A program made the translations under genes and the position numbers. The notes under the pieces were generated by a model. The model worked only from the letters and a program-made list of their open reading frames with translations. It made no database searches and was not told the DNA's origin. A stretch of 64,000 bases of DNA, from the NCBI GenBank assembly GCA_022599775.1, contig JAHZLQ010000042.1:1-64000 (forward strand). Reading direction: 5' to 3'. Below are positions 48,644 to 58,515 of this stretch, in pieces. The stretch's first letter is position 1, and the number at the start of each line of letters is the position of its first letter. Source of the stretch: Gammaproteobacteria bacterium (GTDB lineage: Bacteria > Pseudomonadota > Gammaproteobacteria > Nevskiales > Nevskiaceae).

Positions 48644-48835
48644 CTACTTCCCGAATTTGTGGCGCAGCGTGTACCAGCTCGGGTACGGGATCTGGCGCGG
48701 TTCTTCTTTTTGTGTCCAGAAACGCACGACGCGACCGTCCGACAGATGCAGCGCCTTGGCCACGTCCTTGTTGGACAGGTTCTTCTTGTCCATCCATTGG
48801 CGCAGCTCTTTGGCGGTCGGCGGGTATTTCTTCAT
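48644..48835 (-). CDS. Small helix-turn-helix protein
   Basis: A 63-residue protein with one helix-turn-helix-like motif: AKELRQWMDKKNLSNKDVAKA, then LHLSDGRVVRFW (split by eye). The motif is close to XRE/Cro-type DNA-binding domains, followed by a short basic tail with PSWYTLRHKFG. It has no clear ribosome-binding site. Its neighbours are rnfB upstream and a small lipoprotein gene downstream. Its target is unknown. Confidence 0.6.
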   Translation of the reverse strand: MKKYPPTAKELRQWMDKKNLSNKDVAKALHLSDGRVVRFWTQKEEPRQIPYPSWYTLRHKFGK

Positions 48836-48911
48836 CGGGCGGTGCCGGTGGCGGGACCGTGAATCCTATGTGACTGTCCCCGCGCTGCGCCAGCGCGTGG
48901 CCGGCAACGGC

Positions 48912-49505
48912 TCAGGGCTTGCCGGCGCGGGCACGGACTCTTGCGAGCAGATCGTCCATCGTCGCCGCGTCGCGCAACGGCGAGGTTCGCGCGCGCCGTT
49001 TCGATTCGCGCTCATCGCTCTGGCGTTGCAGGCGGGCTGTGCGTAACTCGAAGCGCTGCCGCGAGCGCGTTGCGCGCTCACGTCCCAGGTACGCGTCGAC
49101 CTGTCGCGGGACCCAGTCGATGCAGTCGACCGGGCAGGGCGGCAGGCACAGTTCGCAGCCGGTGCATTCGGTTTCGATCACGGTATGCATGCACTTGGGT
49201 GCGCCGACGATCGCATCGACCGGACAAGCCTGAATGCACTTGTAGCAACCAATGCAGCGTGCTTCGTCGATCAGGGCGACGAAAGGCTGCGTCTCGGCTT
49301 CGCCGAACGCCGGGTCCAGCGGCAGCGGTGCCTGCCCGGTGATGGCCGCGAGTTCCGCGATCGTCTCGCTGCCGCCCGGAGGGCACTGGTTGATTCTGGC
49401 CTCACCGCTGGCAATCGCCTCCGCGTACGGACGGCAGGCGTCGTAGCCGCAGCGCGTGCACTGCGTCTGCGGCAGCCGCGCATCGATGGCATCGGCGAGC
49501 GTCAC
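48912..49505 (-). CDS. rnfB: RnfB-like iron-sulfur protein (soluble, orphan form)
   Basis: A 197-residue protein with an N-terminal four-Cys cluster motif (CTRCGYDAC...QC, near 16-41). Two ferredoxin-type [4Fe-4S] sites follow ([12 protein letters not shown] and [12 protein letters not shown]). This is the Fe-S part of RnfB without its usual N-terminal membrane helix, and no other Rnf subunit gene is in the window. The Arg-rich C-terminal tail is unusual. The start is GTG at 49505, 17 bases after the metG stop, so it is likely co-transcribed with metG. It probably transfers electrons in an unknown system; a link to nth's cluster is speculative. Confidence 0.85.
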   Translation of the reverse strand: MTLADAIDARLPQTQCTRCGYDACRPYAEAIASGEARINQCPPGGSETIAELAAITGQAPLPLDPAFGEAETQPFVALIDEARCIGCYKCIQACPVDAIVGAPKCMHTVIETECTGCELCLPPCPVDCIDWVPRQVDAYLGRERATRSRQRFELRTARLQRQSDERESKRRARTSPLRDAATMDDLLARVRARAGKP

Positions 49506-49522
49506 ACGGAAATCCAGGCCGC

Positions 49523-51535
49523 TTACTTGACGCGCATGCCGGGCTCGGCGCCCGAGTCCGGCGACAGAATGAACGGCTTGCCGTCACCGAAGGAGGCGGC
49601 GAGCACCATGCCTTCGGACAGGCCGAAACGCATCTTGCGCGGTGCCAGATTGGCCACCACCACGGTCAATCGCCCGACCAGCGATTCCGGTGCGTACTGC
49701 GATTTGATGCCAGCGAAGACCTGGCGCTTGCCCAGCTCGCCCACGTCCAGCGTCAGCCTGAGCAGTTTGTCAGCGCCTTCCACCGCCTCGGCGGCGTCGA
49801 TACGCGCGATGCGCAGATCCACCTTGGTGAAATCATTGATGCCGATTGGCTCGGACTGCGATGCCGCTGCGCTGGCGGCTGCGGCCGCGGGGGCGAGGTC
49901 TTCCCGAGATGCGTCGACCATGGCTTTGATCCTGTCGGTTTCGATACGGGTGATCAGTGGCTGGTACGGGCGAATCTCGTGATCGAGCAAGGACGTGGCC
50001 GCGTCGGTCCATTGCAGCGCGGGAATCGCCAGAAAGGCTTCGGCTTCGCTGGCGAGCTTCGGCAGCACCGGCTTGAGGTACAGCGTCAGTAGCCGGAACA
50101 CGTTGAGGAACGTGGTGCACACCTGATGGAGCTCGGCTTCGCGCGCCGGATCCTTGGCGATCACCCACGGGGCGTTGTGCTGGATCACTTCATTGGCCTG
50201 GTCGGCCAGCGCCATGATGCGCCGTACCGCGGCGGCGAAGTCGCGGGTTTCGTAGGCCCCGGCGATCGTCTCGGCTTCGGCCGCGAATCGGTCGAGCAAG
50301 GCCGGATCGTGCACGGCCGCGGCCAGGCGCCCGTCGAAGCGCTTGCTGATGAAGCCGGCACAGCGGCTGGCGATGTTGACGTATTTGCCGACCAGGTCGC
50401 TGTTGATGCGCGCGACGAAGTCGTCGAGGTTGAGGTCGAGATCGACCACGCCATCCGACAGCTTGGCGGCGTAGTAGTAGCGCAGGCATTCCGGGTTGAG
50501 GTGCTGCAGGTAGGTGTCGGCGCGGATGAAGGTGCCGCGGCTCTTGCTCATTTTGGCGCCGTCCACGGTCAGATAGCCGTTGACGGACAGCCCGGTCGGC
50601 AGACGCAGTCCGGCGCCCTTGAGCATCGCCGGCCAGAACAGCCCGTGGAAGTTGACGATGTCCTTGCCGATGAAGTGCCACATCTCCCAGTCGGAACCGA
50701 CGGCGATGTAGTCATCGATGTTGCGGTCGTTCGCCGCGCACCAATTCTGCAGGCTGGCGAAATAGCCAACCGGCGCGTCCAGCCAGACATAGAAGTACTT
50801 GCCGGGGGCGTCCGGAATCTCGAAGCCGAAGTACGGCGCGTCGCGCGAGATGTCCCAGTCGCGCAGGCCGGCCGTGGTCCATTCGCGCAGCTTGGCGCGT
50901 ACCGCGCTTTGCAGCTTCGATTCGGCCAGCCACTGCTCCACGGCGGCTTGCAGCGCTTCCAGCCGGAAAAAGTAGTGATCCGAGGCACGCGTTTCCGGTA
51001 TCGCGCCGGACACCACGGAACGCGGATTTTTCAGATCGGTCGGGGCGTAGGTGGCGCCGCAGTTCTCGCAATTGTCGCCGTACTGGTCGGCGGTGCCGCA
51101 GCGTGGACATTCGCCCTTGATGTAGCGGTCCGGCAGAAACATCTGCTTGACTGGATCGTAGGCCTGCTCGACGGAACGGGTGGCGATGTGTCCGGCGTCG
51201 CGTAGCGCAAGGTAGATGCGCTCGGCCTGCTCGCGGTTCTCGTCCGAGTGCGTGCTGTAGTAATTGTCGAAACTGATGTCGAAGCCGGCGAAGTCGCGTT
51301 CATGCATGTCGCGAATGCGCGCGATGAAGGCTTCGGGCGTTTCGCCCACCTTTTCCGCGGCCAGCATGATCGGCGTGCCGTGCGCATCGTCGGCGCAGAC
51401 GTAGGTGACTTCATGGCCGCGCAGGCGCTGGAAGCGCACCCAGATGTCGGCCTGGATATAGCCTACGAGATGACCGAGGTGGATCGGTCCATTGGCGTAG
51501 GGCAGGGCGTTGGTGACGAAGAGCTTGCGCGGCAT
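49523..51535 (-). CDS. metG: Methionyl-tRNA synthetase
   Basis: The 670-residue class I synthetase charges tRNA-Met. The HIGH-type motif is in [14 protein letters not shown] near the N terminus, and the KMSKS motif reads KMSKSRGTF near 330. The zinc-binding domain has [18 protein letters not shown] near 145. A C-terminal OB-fold tRNA-binding/dimerisation domain (~570-670) is present ([11 protein letters not shown] and [19 protein letters not shown]). All catalytic parts look intact. Confidence 0.97.
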   Translation of the reverse strand: MPRKLFVTNALPYANGPIHLGHLVGYIQADIWVRFQRLRGHEVTYVCADDAHGTPIMLAAEKVGETPEAFIARIRDMHERDFAGFDISFDNYYSTHSDENREQAERIYLALRDAGHIATRSVEQAYDPVKQMFLPDRYIKGECPRCGTADQYGDNCENCGATYAPTDLKNPRSVVSGAIPETRASDHYFFRLEALQAAVEQWLAESKLQSAVRAKLREWTTAGLRDWDISRDAPYFGFEIPDAPGKYFYVWLDAPVGYFASLQNWCAANDRNIDDYIAVGSDWEMWHFIGKDIVNFHGLFWPAMLKGAGLRLPTGLSVNGYLTVDGAKMSKSRGTFIRADTYLQHLNPECLRYYYAAKLSDGVVDLDLNLDDFVARINSDLVGKYVNIASRCAGFISKRFDGRLAAAVHDPALLDRFAAEAETIAGAYETRDFAAAVRRIMALADQANEVIQHNAPWVIAKDPAREAELHQVCTTFLNVFRLLTLYLKPVLPKLASEAEAFLAIPALQWTDAATSLLDHEIRPYQPLITRIETDRIKAMVDASREDLAPAAAAASAAASQSEPIGINDFTKVDLRIARIDAAEAVEGADKLLRLTLDVGELGKRQVFAGIKSQYAPESLVGRLTVVVANLAPRKMRFGLSEGMVLAASFGDGKPFILSPDSGAEPGMRVK

Positions 51536-51661
51536 GGCCGGCTTCGGGACAGTCAGAGGGGCACGGATTATCGCATGTAGACAGTTCAGGTCGCGTTCAC
51601 GTTTCTCGCCCTAGCGTCGGCCCACCTGCCCAAGGTGCCGTTGCGGCATCACGGAGTCCCG

Positions 51662-52150
51662 ATGAACCGTCTGTCCACCCCTCGACTGTCGCGCTACGGC
51701 GCCCTGTTCGCCGCCTGCGCGCTGTCACTGGCGGCGGTACCGGCCCAGGCCGATTCCAAGTGGTACACGAACCAGGGTCACGACGATCATCATGACCGCA
51801 ATGACCGCCACGGCCACGATGAAGACCGGCACCGTCACAATGATCGACACGAGCACAATGACCGCTACGCGCAGCACCAGCGGGACGTGCGCGTGATCTA
51901 TCGGCAGCCGGATGTGGTGCGCCGGCCTGCCGGCTACCGGTATGTCTACTACCCGCGTTACGAAACCTATTACGCGCCGGACCGCAATCTCTGGTACTGG
52001 CCGCAGGGCCACAGCTGGCACAGCGCAAGCCGGACGCCCGCATTTCTCGGCGGTCGCATCGACCTCGGCGGCGTCACCATCCTGCTGGACACCGGACGCC
52101 CCTACGAGCGTCACGAGCGGATTCGCCACCAGTACGCATACGGTTACTGA
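51662..52150 (+). CDS. His/Asp-rich exported protein, RcnB-like region
   Basis: A 162-residue protein with a signal peptide (ALFAACALSLAAVPAQA). The mature N-terminal part is a stretch of His, Asp and Arg (~residues 38-75), which suggests metal binding. The C-terminal half is rich in Tyr and Arg, with NLWYWPQGHSWHSAS. It loosely resembles RcnB-type periplasmic proteins, but the family call is tentative. It converges with tspO. Confidence 0.65.
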   Translation: MNRLSTPRLSRYGALFAACALSLAAVPAQADSKWYTNQGHDDHHDRNDRHGHDEDRHRHNDRHEHNDRYAQHQRDVRVIYRQPDVVRRPAGYRYVYYPRYETYYAPDRNLWYWPQGHSWHSASRTPAFLGGRIDLGGVTILLDTGRPYERHERIRHQYAYGY

Positions 52151-52163
52151 ACCGCGCCAGCGC

Positions 52164-52637
52164 TCAGTTGAGCTGCACGATCGATGCGTTGAGCAGCGTC
52201 GCGAACGACACCCAGGCGAGGTACGGCAGCATCAGCCAGCCTGCGATCCGGTCGTGGGTGAAGAAGCGTCGCGTGGTCAACAGGATGGCCAGCCATAACA
52301 GCAGTATTTCGAACAGCGCCCATTCGGGCTGGCGCAATCCGAAGAACAGCACCGACCAGAGTCCGTTCAGCACGAGCTGTGTGGCGAACAAGCCCAGCGC
52401 TGTTGCCGCGGGCGACCAGCCGCCGCGCCGCACTACCCGCCACGCGGCCAGAGCCATCATCAGGTAGAGCGCGGTCCAGGCTGGCCCGAACGCCGCGTCG
52501 GGCGGGTTGAACGCCGGCTTCTCAAGGGTGCGATACCAGGTGTCGACACTGCTCGCGGTGGCGAGCCCGCCAATTGCGGCGACGGCGAAAACCGGCAGGA
52601 GAGCGCCAAGCAGGCTGAGGATTGCGCTTCGGTTCAT
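52164..52637 (-). CDS. tspO: TspO/MBR family protein
   Basis: The 157-residue protein has five membrane segments and the family residues WYRTLEKPAFNPPDAAFGP and NGLWSVLFFGLRQP. LPYLAWVSFATLLNASI, which ends the last helix, is also typical. TspO proteins bind porphyrins and are linked to tetrapyrrole and stress control. It is divergent from the MarR-type regulator of the efflux operon, with only about 100 bases between, so the regulator's operator could influence it. Confidence 0.95.
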   Translation of the reverse strand: MNRSAILSLLGALLPVFAVAAIGGLATASSVDTWYRTLEKPAFNPPDAAFGPAWTALYLMMALAAWRVVRRGGWSPAATALGLFATQLVLNGLWSVLFFGLRQPEWALFEILLLWLAILLTTRRFFTHDRIAGWLMLPYLAWVSFATLLNASIVQLN

Positions 52638-52698
52638 GGTAAGCGGCCGGTTCTGGAACCGCCATGGTAATGGGTGCTTGATCGCCGCCGTGCAGAAT

Positions 52699-52721
52699 GT
52701 CAGTATCGCTGAATATCTGAC
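52699..52721. promoter_or_regulatory. Candidate MarR operator and promoter
   Basis: GTCAGTAT and ATATCTGAC form a near-perfect inverted repeat with one bulged base. It lies between tspO and the MarR-type gene. A weak -35 (TTGATC, 52678-52683) and -10 (CAGTAT, 52701-52706), 17 bases apart, would place the -10 inside the repeat. A repressor bound there could block the operon, a common MarR arrangement. Confidence 0.5.
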
Positions 52722-52737
52722 GTACTGCGTATTTTCA

Positions 52738-53211
52738 TTGACCGGAAAACCTTCAATTTCCGAATCGGCAACGGGTACTCTAGGCCTGCCGTCCGAGTTC
52801 GAAGACTACCTCGCGTTCAGCCTGATCAAGACGACCTTGTTTCTGATCGAGCGCCTCAGTCAGGTCACCGCTCCGGACGGCCTCACTCCGCGCCACTTCG
52901 GGCTGCTCCGGCTTTTGCACAACCGTGGTCCGATGCGCCAGACGGATATCGCCGAGTTGCTGCGCGGTGACAGAACCACCGTCATGCAGTTCATTGACCA
53001 TCTTGAGCGTCTCGACATGGTCGTGCGCGAGCGCGATCCGGACGACCGGCGCGCCAATGCCGTGACGCTGACGGCCAAGGGCAGAAACTATCTCGAAACC
53101 AATATGCCGCGAATGGCGTTGGCCGAGGACGAGTTTCTGGAACCGCTCAGCCCGTCAGAGCGCAAACGTCTCAAGTCTCTTGTGAAGAAGCTGTTGGTCG
53201 CGCACTGGTAA
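52738..53211 (+). CDS. MarR-family transcriptional regulator
   Basis: A winged-helix regulator of about 157 residues. The core motif is LTPRHFGLLRLLHNRGPM, followed by the recognition part RQTDIAELLRGDRTTVMQFI and the wing VVRERDPDDRRANAVTLT. The start is not certain: no ATG is well placed. TTG at 52738 and GTG at 52690 are in frame; I chose 52738 because the candidate operator/promoter overlaps the upstream part. It precedes TolC, EmrA and EmrB genes and probably represses them, being relieved by an exported compound. Confidence 0.88.
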   Translation: MTGKPSISESATGTLGLPSEFEDYLAFSLIKTTLFLIERLSQVTAPDGLTPRHFGLLRLLHNRGPMRQTDIAELLRGDRTTVMQFIDHLERLDMVVRERDPDDRRANAVTLTAKGRNYLETNMPRMALAEDEFLEPLSPSERKRLKSLVKKLLVAHW

Positions 53212-53242
53212 CAGGCATCGGCTGACAAAAGGAAGCGTTTAC

Positions 53243-54679
53243 ATGAACCATCTTCAGCGCGATAGCGCGCCCTTCTCGAAGTCCCTCAAGGCACGTGGCC
53301 TGGTCCTGATCGGCGCCATGCTCTTGTGTAGCGGGGCCGCACGGGCCGCCGAGTCGGCCCTGACCCTCGAACAGGCGATTCACGATGCGGTGGCGCGGGC
53401 GCCATCCTTGCTCGCTGCCAGCGCCGCGGTGAGCACCGCAGACGCCGAGGCGCGACAGACTGACGGCAGCCTCCGCCCGCAGATTGATCTGGCGGCGTCG
53501 CAGACTCGCGCGACCACCAATCTGGCGGCGCAGGGCCTGACGTTTCCGGGGATCGAGCCCTTCATCGGTCCGTTTTCCACCTTCGACGCGCGCGTCGAGC
53601 TGTCGCAGGTGATCTTCGACTGGAGTCGCGTGCTGCAGAGCCGCAGCGCACGCTTGGGGATCGACGTCGCCAAGGCGCAGGCGGCGCTGGCGCGCGAGCA
53701 GGCGGCGGCGCGCGCGGCGATCGCCTATATCAACGTGCTGGGCTCGGAGCAGGGGCTCGAAGCGGGCAAGGCCAACCTCGCGCTGTCCGAGGATCTGTAC
53801 AAATTGGCGGTCGATCAGCGCGACGCCGGCGTCGCCTCTGGAATTGATGTGGCGCGCGCCGAAACCGCCGTATCGCAGAACCGGTTTCGTGTGTCCGAAG
53901 CCGATACCGCCTTGCAGACGGCACGCCTGAGTCTGCGCCGCGCGATTGCCTTACCGAGTGCCCAGCCCATGAATCTCACGGGACGTCTGCAACGCCAGCA
54001 GGTCGTGGTGCCGGAGCCTGAACAGGCGCTGTCGGTGGCGCGCCACACGCGGCCCGACTTGTTGGTGATTGCGGCGCAACTTGAGCAGCTCGATCAGGTC
54101 CTGGCCGCGGCCAAGAGCGAACGCCTGCCCAAACTCGTGGCTTTCGCCGACTACGGCTATTCCGGCAATACCCCGGTACAGAACGAGGAGCGCACCTATC
54201 GTTACGGCGCCAGCGTCGAGGTGCCGATTTTCACCGGCGGCACGATTGGTGCGGCGACTGATGCTGCACTGAGTCGCATCACCGAAGCGCGCCTGCGTGC
54301 CGATGATCTCAACGCCCAGGTTGAAGAAGATGTGCTGACGGCGCTGGTGCAAGTCCGCAATCGCGCCGAACAGGTCGATGCCGCGGCCTCGACGCGTTCC
54401 CTGGCCGAGCGCGAGCTGACCTTGGCGCGGGACCGCTTCAGCCAGGGCGTTGCGGACAACATCGAGGTGGTGTCCGCACAGGCCTCGTTGACCGAGGCGC
54501 GCGCCGGTTATGTGCAGGCGCTGGCCAGTTTCCAGCAGGCGCGCGTCAATCTCGCCGCAGCCTTGGGTCAGGCTGAATCGTTCAGTCTTGATCAGGGCGT
54601 GATTGCGCAGCCTGCCGCCACAAAAGCAAAAGTCGACAGCGAAGGCGATGCCGACGGGCAAGGAACGGATCATGGCTGA
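53243..54679 (+). CDS. TolC-family outer-membrane efflux protein
   Basis: A 478-residue outer-membrane channel for a tripartite pump. A signal peptide (LVLIGAMLLCSGAARAA) is followed by two repeated OEP domains with long coiled-coil helices. The beta segments are VELSQVIFDWSRV and VEVPIFTGG. An AAAGGAAG site precedes the ATG. It begins the efflux gene set with 31 bases after the regulator and overlaps the emrA-like gene by 8 bases. It should dock with the two following proteins. Confidence 0.93.
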   Translation: MNHLQRDSAPFSKSLKARGLVLIGAMLLCSGAARAAESALTLEQAIHDAVARAPSLLAASAAVSTADAEARQTDGSLRPQIDLAASQTRATTNLAAQGLTFPGIEPFIGPFSTFDARVELSQVIFDWSRVLQSRSARLGIDVAKAQAALAREQAAARAAIAYINVLGSEQGLEAGKANLALSEDLYKLAVDQRDAGVASGIDVARAETAVSQNRFRVSEADTALQTARLSLRRAIALPSAQPMNLTGRLQRQQVVVPEPEQALSVARHTRPDLLVIAAQLEQLDQVLAAAKSERLPKLVAFADYGYSGNTPVQNEERTYRYGASVEVPIFTGGTIGAATDAALSRITEARLRADDLNAQVEEDVLTALVQVRNRAEQVDAAASTRSLAERELTLARDRFSQGVADNIEVVSAQASLTEARAGYVQALASFQQARVNLAAALGQAESFSLDQGVIAQPAATKAKVDSEGDADGQGTDHG

Positions 54680-55778
54680 GCAGCAAGCGCGACCGGTCAG
54701 CGACCGCAAGAAGAAGCGGACCCGCGCCGGTGTGCTGACGGCCATCATCGTCGTGGCTTTGGCGGTGGTCGCCTGGTGGTGGCTGGGGCGCGGTCTGGTG
54801 TCGACCGACAACGCCTTCATTCAGGCGGATATCGTGCAGTTGTCGCCGCGCATCTCGGGCACGGTGGCCGAAGTGCTGGTCGACGAGAACGATTGGGTCG
54901 GGGCCGACCAGCCGCTGATGCGACTCGACCCCGCGGACTACGACGTGCGGGTCGATCAGGCACGCGCCGCCGTGGCGACCGCAGCCGCCCGGCTGCAGAC
55001 CGCCGAGGCCGATCTGGAGCTGACACGCGAGCAGAGCGAGGCCGGCGTTTCGCAGGCGCTGGCCGCCCTGCGTGCCGCGCAGTCGGAAGCCTCGCGTGCA
55101 GCCAAGGATGCGCAGCGCTATCGCGATCTGTACGCCAAGGACGAGATCGCACGCCAGCAGGTCGATCAGGTGGAAACCGTGGCGCAGTCGTCCACCGAAC
55201 AGGTCGAGCAGGCGCGTGCCAGCCTGCGTCAGGCCCGGACCGCTCCGCAGCAGGTTGCGGCCAAGCAGGCTCAGCTGAAGGCGGCTCAGGCGCAGCTGGA
55301 GCAGGCCAGGGCGGCCCTGCGTCAGGCCGAGCTTGAACGTTCCTATTGCGAGATCCGGGCACCGCGCGCGGGCCGCGTGACGCGCAAGAATGTACTGGCC
55401 GGGCAACAGGTCACCGCCGGAAAGCCGATGCTGGCGCTGGTGGCGAATGATCCCTGGGTGGTCGCCAACTTCAAGGAAACCCAGCTCACGGACATGCGTC
55501 CCGGCCAGGCGGCGAGCTTCGAGATCGACGCTTACCCGGACTATGAATTCCGCGGTTACGTGGAAAGCATCCAGGCCGGTACGGGTTCGATCTTCAGCCT
55601 GCTGCCACCGGAGAACGCCACCGGCAACTACGTGAAGGTGGTGCAACGGATTCCCGTGAAGCTGGTGTTCGATCCGAAGCCGGATGAGGCGCACCGACTG
55701 GTGCCCGGCATGTCCGTGGTGCCGACTGTCGACGTTGCGCGCGCGCCGCGCGAGCTGCCGCGCCAGAGCGGTCCCTAG
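54672..55778 (+). CDS. EmrA-type membrane fusion protein (HlyD family)
   Basis: The 368-residue periplasmic adaptor is anchored by one N-terminal membrane helix (~23-41). Then come the biotinyl-lipoyl half motif STDNAFIQADIVQLSPRISG, a long coiled coil (~100-215) rich in Ala/Gln/Glu, the second half (IRAPRAGRVTRKNVLAGQQV) and the barrel domain. These match EmrA-like proteins that link an MFS exporter to TolC. The start ATG at 54672 has an AGGAAC site and overlaps the upstream gene by 8 bases. Confidence 0.92.
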   Translation: MAEQQARPVSDRKKKRTRAGVLTAIIVVALAVVAWWWLGRGLVSTDNAFIQADIVQLSPRISGTVAEVLVDENDWVGADQPLMRLDPADYDVRVDQARAAVATAAARLQTAEADLELTREQSEAGVSQALAALRAAQSEASRAAKDAQRYRDLYAKDEIARQQVDQVETVAQSSTEQVEQARASLRQARTAPQQVAAKQAQLKAAQAQLEQARAALRQAELERSYCEIRAPRAGRVTRKNVLAGQQVTAGKPMLALVANDPWVVANFKETQLTDMRPGQAASFEIDAYPDYEFRGYVESIQAGTGSIFSLLPPENATGNYVKVVQRIPVKLVFDPKPDEAHRLVPGMSVVPTVDVARAPRELPRQSGP

Positions 55779-55786
55779 GGCGCGAC

Positions 55787-57358
55787 ATGGCCGGGATCAG
55801 CGCAGGCTCGGCGGGTCCACCCGCGAGCGCCCGCAACCCCTATCTGATTGCGACGGTGGTCGGCATTGCGGCGTTCATGGAGGTGCTGGACATCTCCATC
55901 GCCAACGTCGCGTTGCAGCACATCGCCGGCTCACTGTCCGCCGGGCAGGAGGAATCCACCTGGGTGCTCACTTCCTATCTGGTGGCCAATGGCATCGTGC
56001 TGCCGATGAGCGGCTGGCTGTCGGATCTGATCGGTCGGCGCCGTTTCTTCATCCTGTCGGTGGGCCTGTTCTCGGCGGCGTCGTTCCTGTGCGGAATCGC
56101 GCCGAGTCTGGAGCTGCTGATCTGCGCGCGGGTACTGCAGGGTTTCGGCGGGGCCGGTCTGCAGCCGGTGTCGCAGGCGATCCTGTCGGATGCGTTTCCG
56201 CCGGAAAAGCGCGGCATGGCCTTCGGCATCTACGGCATGGCGGTGGTCGCGGCGCCGGCGATCGGGCCAACGCTGGGCGGCTGGATCACCGAGAACTACA
56301 GCTGGCACTGGATCTTTCTGATCAATGTGCCGATCGGCATGCTGCTGATCGCGCTGGCGCGCGTGTTCGTGTCCGATCCGCCGGAACTGGTCGAGGCCCG
56401 CAAGACGCGGATGGCACGCGGTTTCAAGGTCGATTATCTGGGTCTGGCGCTGATCACGCTGGGGCTCGGCGCCTTGCAGATCGTGCTCGACAAGGGCCAG
56501 CAGGAAGACTGGTTCGACTCCGGCTTCATCCAGCTCTGGGCGCTGTTCGCGACGATCGGAATCGTCGGTGCGGTGTTCTGGGAACTGCGCCAGAAGGATC
56601 CCATCGTCAACCTGCGCCTGCTCGGCCAGCGCAATTTCGGCATCGCCAATGGCCTGATGTTCATGCTGGGCTTCATCCTGCTCGGTACCACGCTGTTGTT
56701 GCCGCAGTTGACGCAGTCGCTGCTGGGATACAACGCGCTGCTGGCCGGTCTGGTGCTGACGCCCGGCGGCATGATCCTGCTGGTGCTGATGCCGCTGATG
56801 GGGCGGCTGGTGTCGGTGATCGACGCGCGTCTGCTGATCGGCATCGGCTGCATGATCGTGGGCAGTTCGATGCTCTACATGGGCACGCTGAGTCTGGGCG
56901 TGGACTTCGACACGCTGGTGTGGGCGCGCATGTTCCAGACCGCGGGGCTGGCCTTTCTGTTCATTCCGATCAATACCCTGGCCTATGTCGGCATCGCGCC
57001 GGATCAGAGCGGTTCCGCGTCCGCGCTGATCAACCTGATGCGCAATGTCGGCGGCAGTTTCGGCATTTCCTTGACCACCACCCTATTGGCGCGAGGCGCT
57101 CAGGCCCATCAGGTGGAATTGGTTGACCGCGTGACACCGCTGGACCCGGCCTATCAGGCCACAATGGACACACTGCAGGCGGCCACCGGCAGTGAACAGG
57201 CGGCCCACGGCGCGATCTACCAGATGGTGGTGCAGCAGGCGTCGATGCTGTCGTTCGTCGATGTCTTTCACGTATTGGCGATCATCGCCTTCGTCTGCCT
57301 GCTATCGGTGTTCGCGCTGCGCAAGGGCGGCAATGCGGGCCCGCCGGGCGCGCATTGA
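55787..57358 (+). CDS. EmrB-type MFS multidrug exporter (DHA2 family)
   Basis: A 523-residue inner-membrane exporter with 14 predicted helices, as in DHA2/EmrB. Typical motifs are LDISIANVALQHIAGSL in the first helix, LSDLIGRRRFFILSV (motif A) and GFGGAGLQPVSQAIL (motif C-like region). It starts 8 bases after the adaptor gene. Together with the adaptor and the TolC-like protein it should form an EmrAB-TolC-like pump for hydrophobic compounds or uncouplers. The substrate is not known. Confidence 0.93.
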   Translation: MAGISAGSAGPPASARNPYLIATVVGIAAFMEVLDISIANVALQHIAGSLSAGQEESTWVLTSYLVANGIVLPMSGWLSDLIGRRRFFILSVGLFSAASFLCGIAPSLELLICARVLQGFGGAGLQPVSQAILSDAFPPEKRGMAFGIYGMAVVAAPAIGPTLGGWITENYSWHWIFLINVPIGMLLIALARVFVSDPPELVEARKTRMARGFKVDYLGLALITLGLGALQIVLDKGQQEDWFDSGFIQLWALFATIGIVGAVFWELRQKDPIVNLRLLGQRNFGIANGLMFMLGFILLGTTLLLPQLTQSLLGYNALLAGLVLTPGGMILLVLMPLMGRLVSVIDARLLIGIGCMIVGSSMLYMGTLSLGVDFDTLVWARMFQTAGLAFLFIPINTLAYVGIAPDQSGSASALINLMRNVGGSFGISLTTTLLARGAQAHQVELVDRVTPLDPAYQATMDTLQAATGSEQAAHGAIYQMVVQQASMLSFVDVFHVLAIIAFVCLLSVFALRKGGNAGPPGAH

Positions 57359-57426
57359 ACGGCCTGTGTGCATGTCGCGTGACAGCGGCCTAGACTTTCG
57401 CCCCCATCCGCACACTTCGAGGTTTC

Positions 57427-58509
57427 GTGAACGCGCACGCCGATACCGAACTGCTGACCCTGCTCGACCAGATCGTCGATCCCTTGATCGGCCGCGGGCT
57501 GGCCGAGGCCGGGGCCGTCGCCGCCGCACGTCGCGAGGATGGCCGCGCCATCGTGCATCTGCGTCTGGGCTTCCCGGCTGCGGGCCTGCGCGACGCCCTG
57601 ATCGGACGCGTGCGTGCGCTGTTGACCGACCACGGGATTGAATCGCAGGTCACGCTGGACTGGGCGGTGTCCTCGCATGCGGCGCAGCAGAAGCTGGCCC
57701 CCCTGCCGGGCATTCGCAATGTGATCGCCGTGGCCAGCGGCAAGGGCGGTGTCGGAAAGTCCACGGTGGCGGCCAACTTCGCGTTGGCGCTGGCGGCGGA
57801 GGGCGCGCGTGTCGGCATGCTCGACGCCGACATCTACGGCCCCAGTCAGCCGCAGATGCTGGGCGTGCCCAACGAAAAGCCGCAGTCACCGGACGGCAAG
57901 ATCGCGATCCCGGTGCGCGCGCACGGTCTGCAGGTGATGTCGATCGGTTTTCTGGTGGACGCCGAGCAGCCGATGATCTGGCGCGGCCCGATCGTCACGC
58001 AGGCGCTGATGCAACTGATCAACGACGCGCGCTGGGACGATCTGGACTATCTGGTGGTCGACATGCCGCCGGGGACCGGCGACGTGCAGCTGACGCTGTC
58101 GCAGCGCATTCCCCTGGCCGGGGCGGTGATCGTGACCACGCCGCAGGACATCGCCACGCTCGACGCCAAGCGCGGCTTGCAGATGTTCCGCCGCGTGGAA
58201 GTGCCGGTGCTCGGCATCGTCGAGAACATGGCGCTGTACACCTGCCCGAACTGCGGGCACAGCGAGCACGTGTTCGGCCAGGGCGGCGGCGACAGCATTG
58301 CCGAACGCTACGACGTGGAGCTGCTCGGCAGTCTGCCGCTGTCCCGCTCGATCCGCGAGCAGGCCGACGCCGGCGCGCCGACCGTGGTCGCCGAGCCCGA
58401 CTCGGAGATTGCGCTGCTGTATCGCGACATCGCGCGCCGGGCCGCCGCGCGCCTGGCCTACGGCGAAGCGCCCGATGCGTTTCCGAGTATCGAGATCGCC
58501 GAGGACTGA
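57427..58509 (+). CDS. apbC: Iron-sulfur cluster carrier protein Mrp/ApbC
   Basis: A 360-residue P-loop ATPase that binds and transfers [4Fe-4S] clusters. An N-terminal MIP18/DUF59-like domain (~1-85) is present. The deviant Walker A is GKGGVGKST near 105. The DMPPGTGDVQLTLSQ stretch follows, and the cluster-ligating CxxC is in YTCPNCGHSE near 277. The start is GTG at 57427; there is a weak ribosome-binding site. The gene is on the same strand as the efflux operon but separated by 68 bases, so it may be separate. Confidence 0.95.
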   Translation: MNAHADTELLTLLDQIVDPLIGRGLAEAGAVAAARREDGRAIVHLRLGFPAAGLRDALIGRVRALLTDHGIESQVTLDWAVSSHAAQQKLAPLPGIRNVIAVASGKGGVGKSTVAANFALALAAEGARVGMLDADIYGPSQPQMLGVPNEKPQSPDGKIAIPVRAHGLQVMSIGFLVDAEQPMIWRGPIVTQALMQLINDARWDDLDYLVVDMPPGTGDVQLTLSQRIPLAGAVIVTTPQDIATLDAKRGLQMFRRVEVPVLGIVENMALYTCPNCGHSEHVFGQGGGDSIAERYDVELLGSLPLSRSIREQADAGAPTVVAEPDSEIALLYRDIARRAAARLAYGEAPDAFPSIEIAED

Positions 58510-58515
58510 GCGCAG

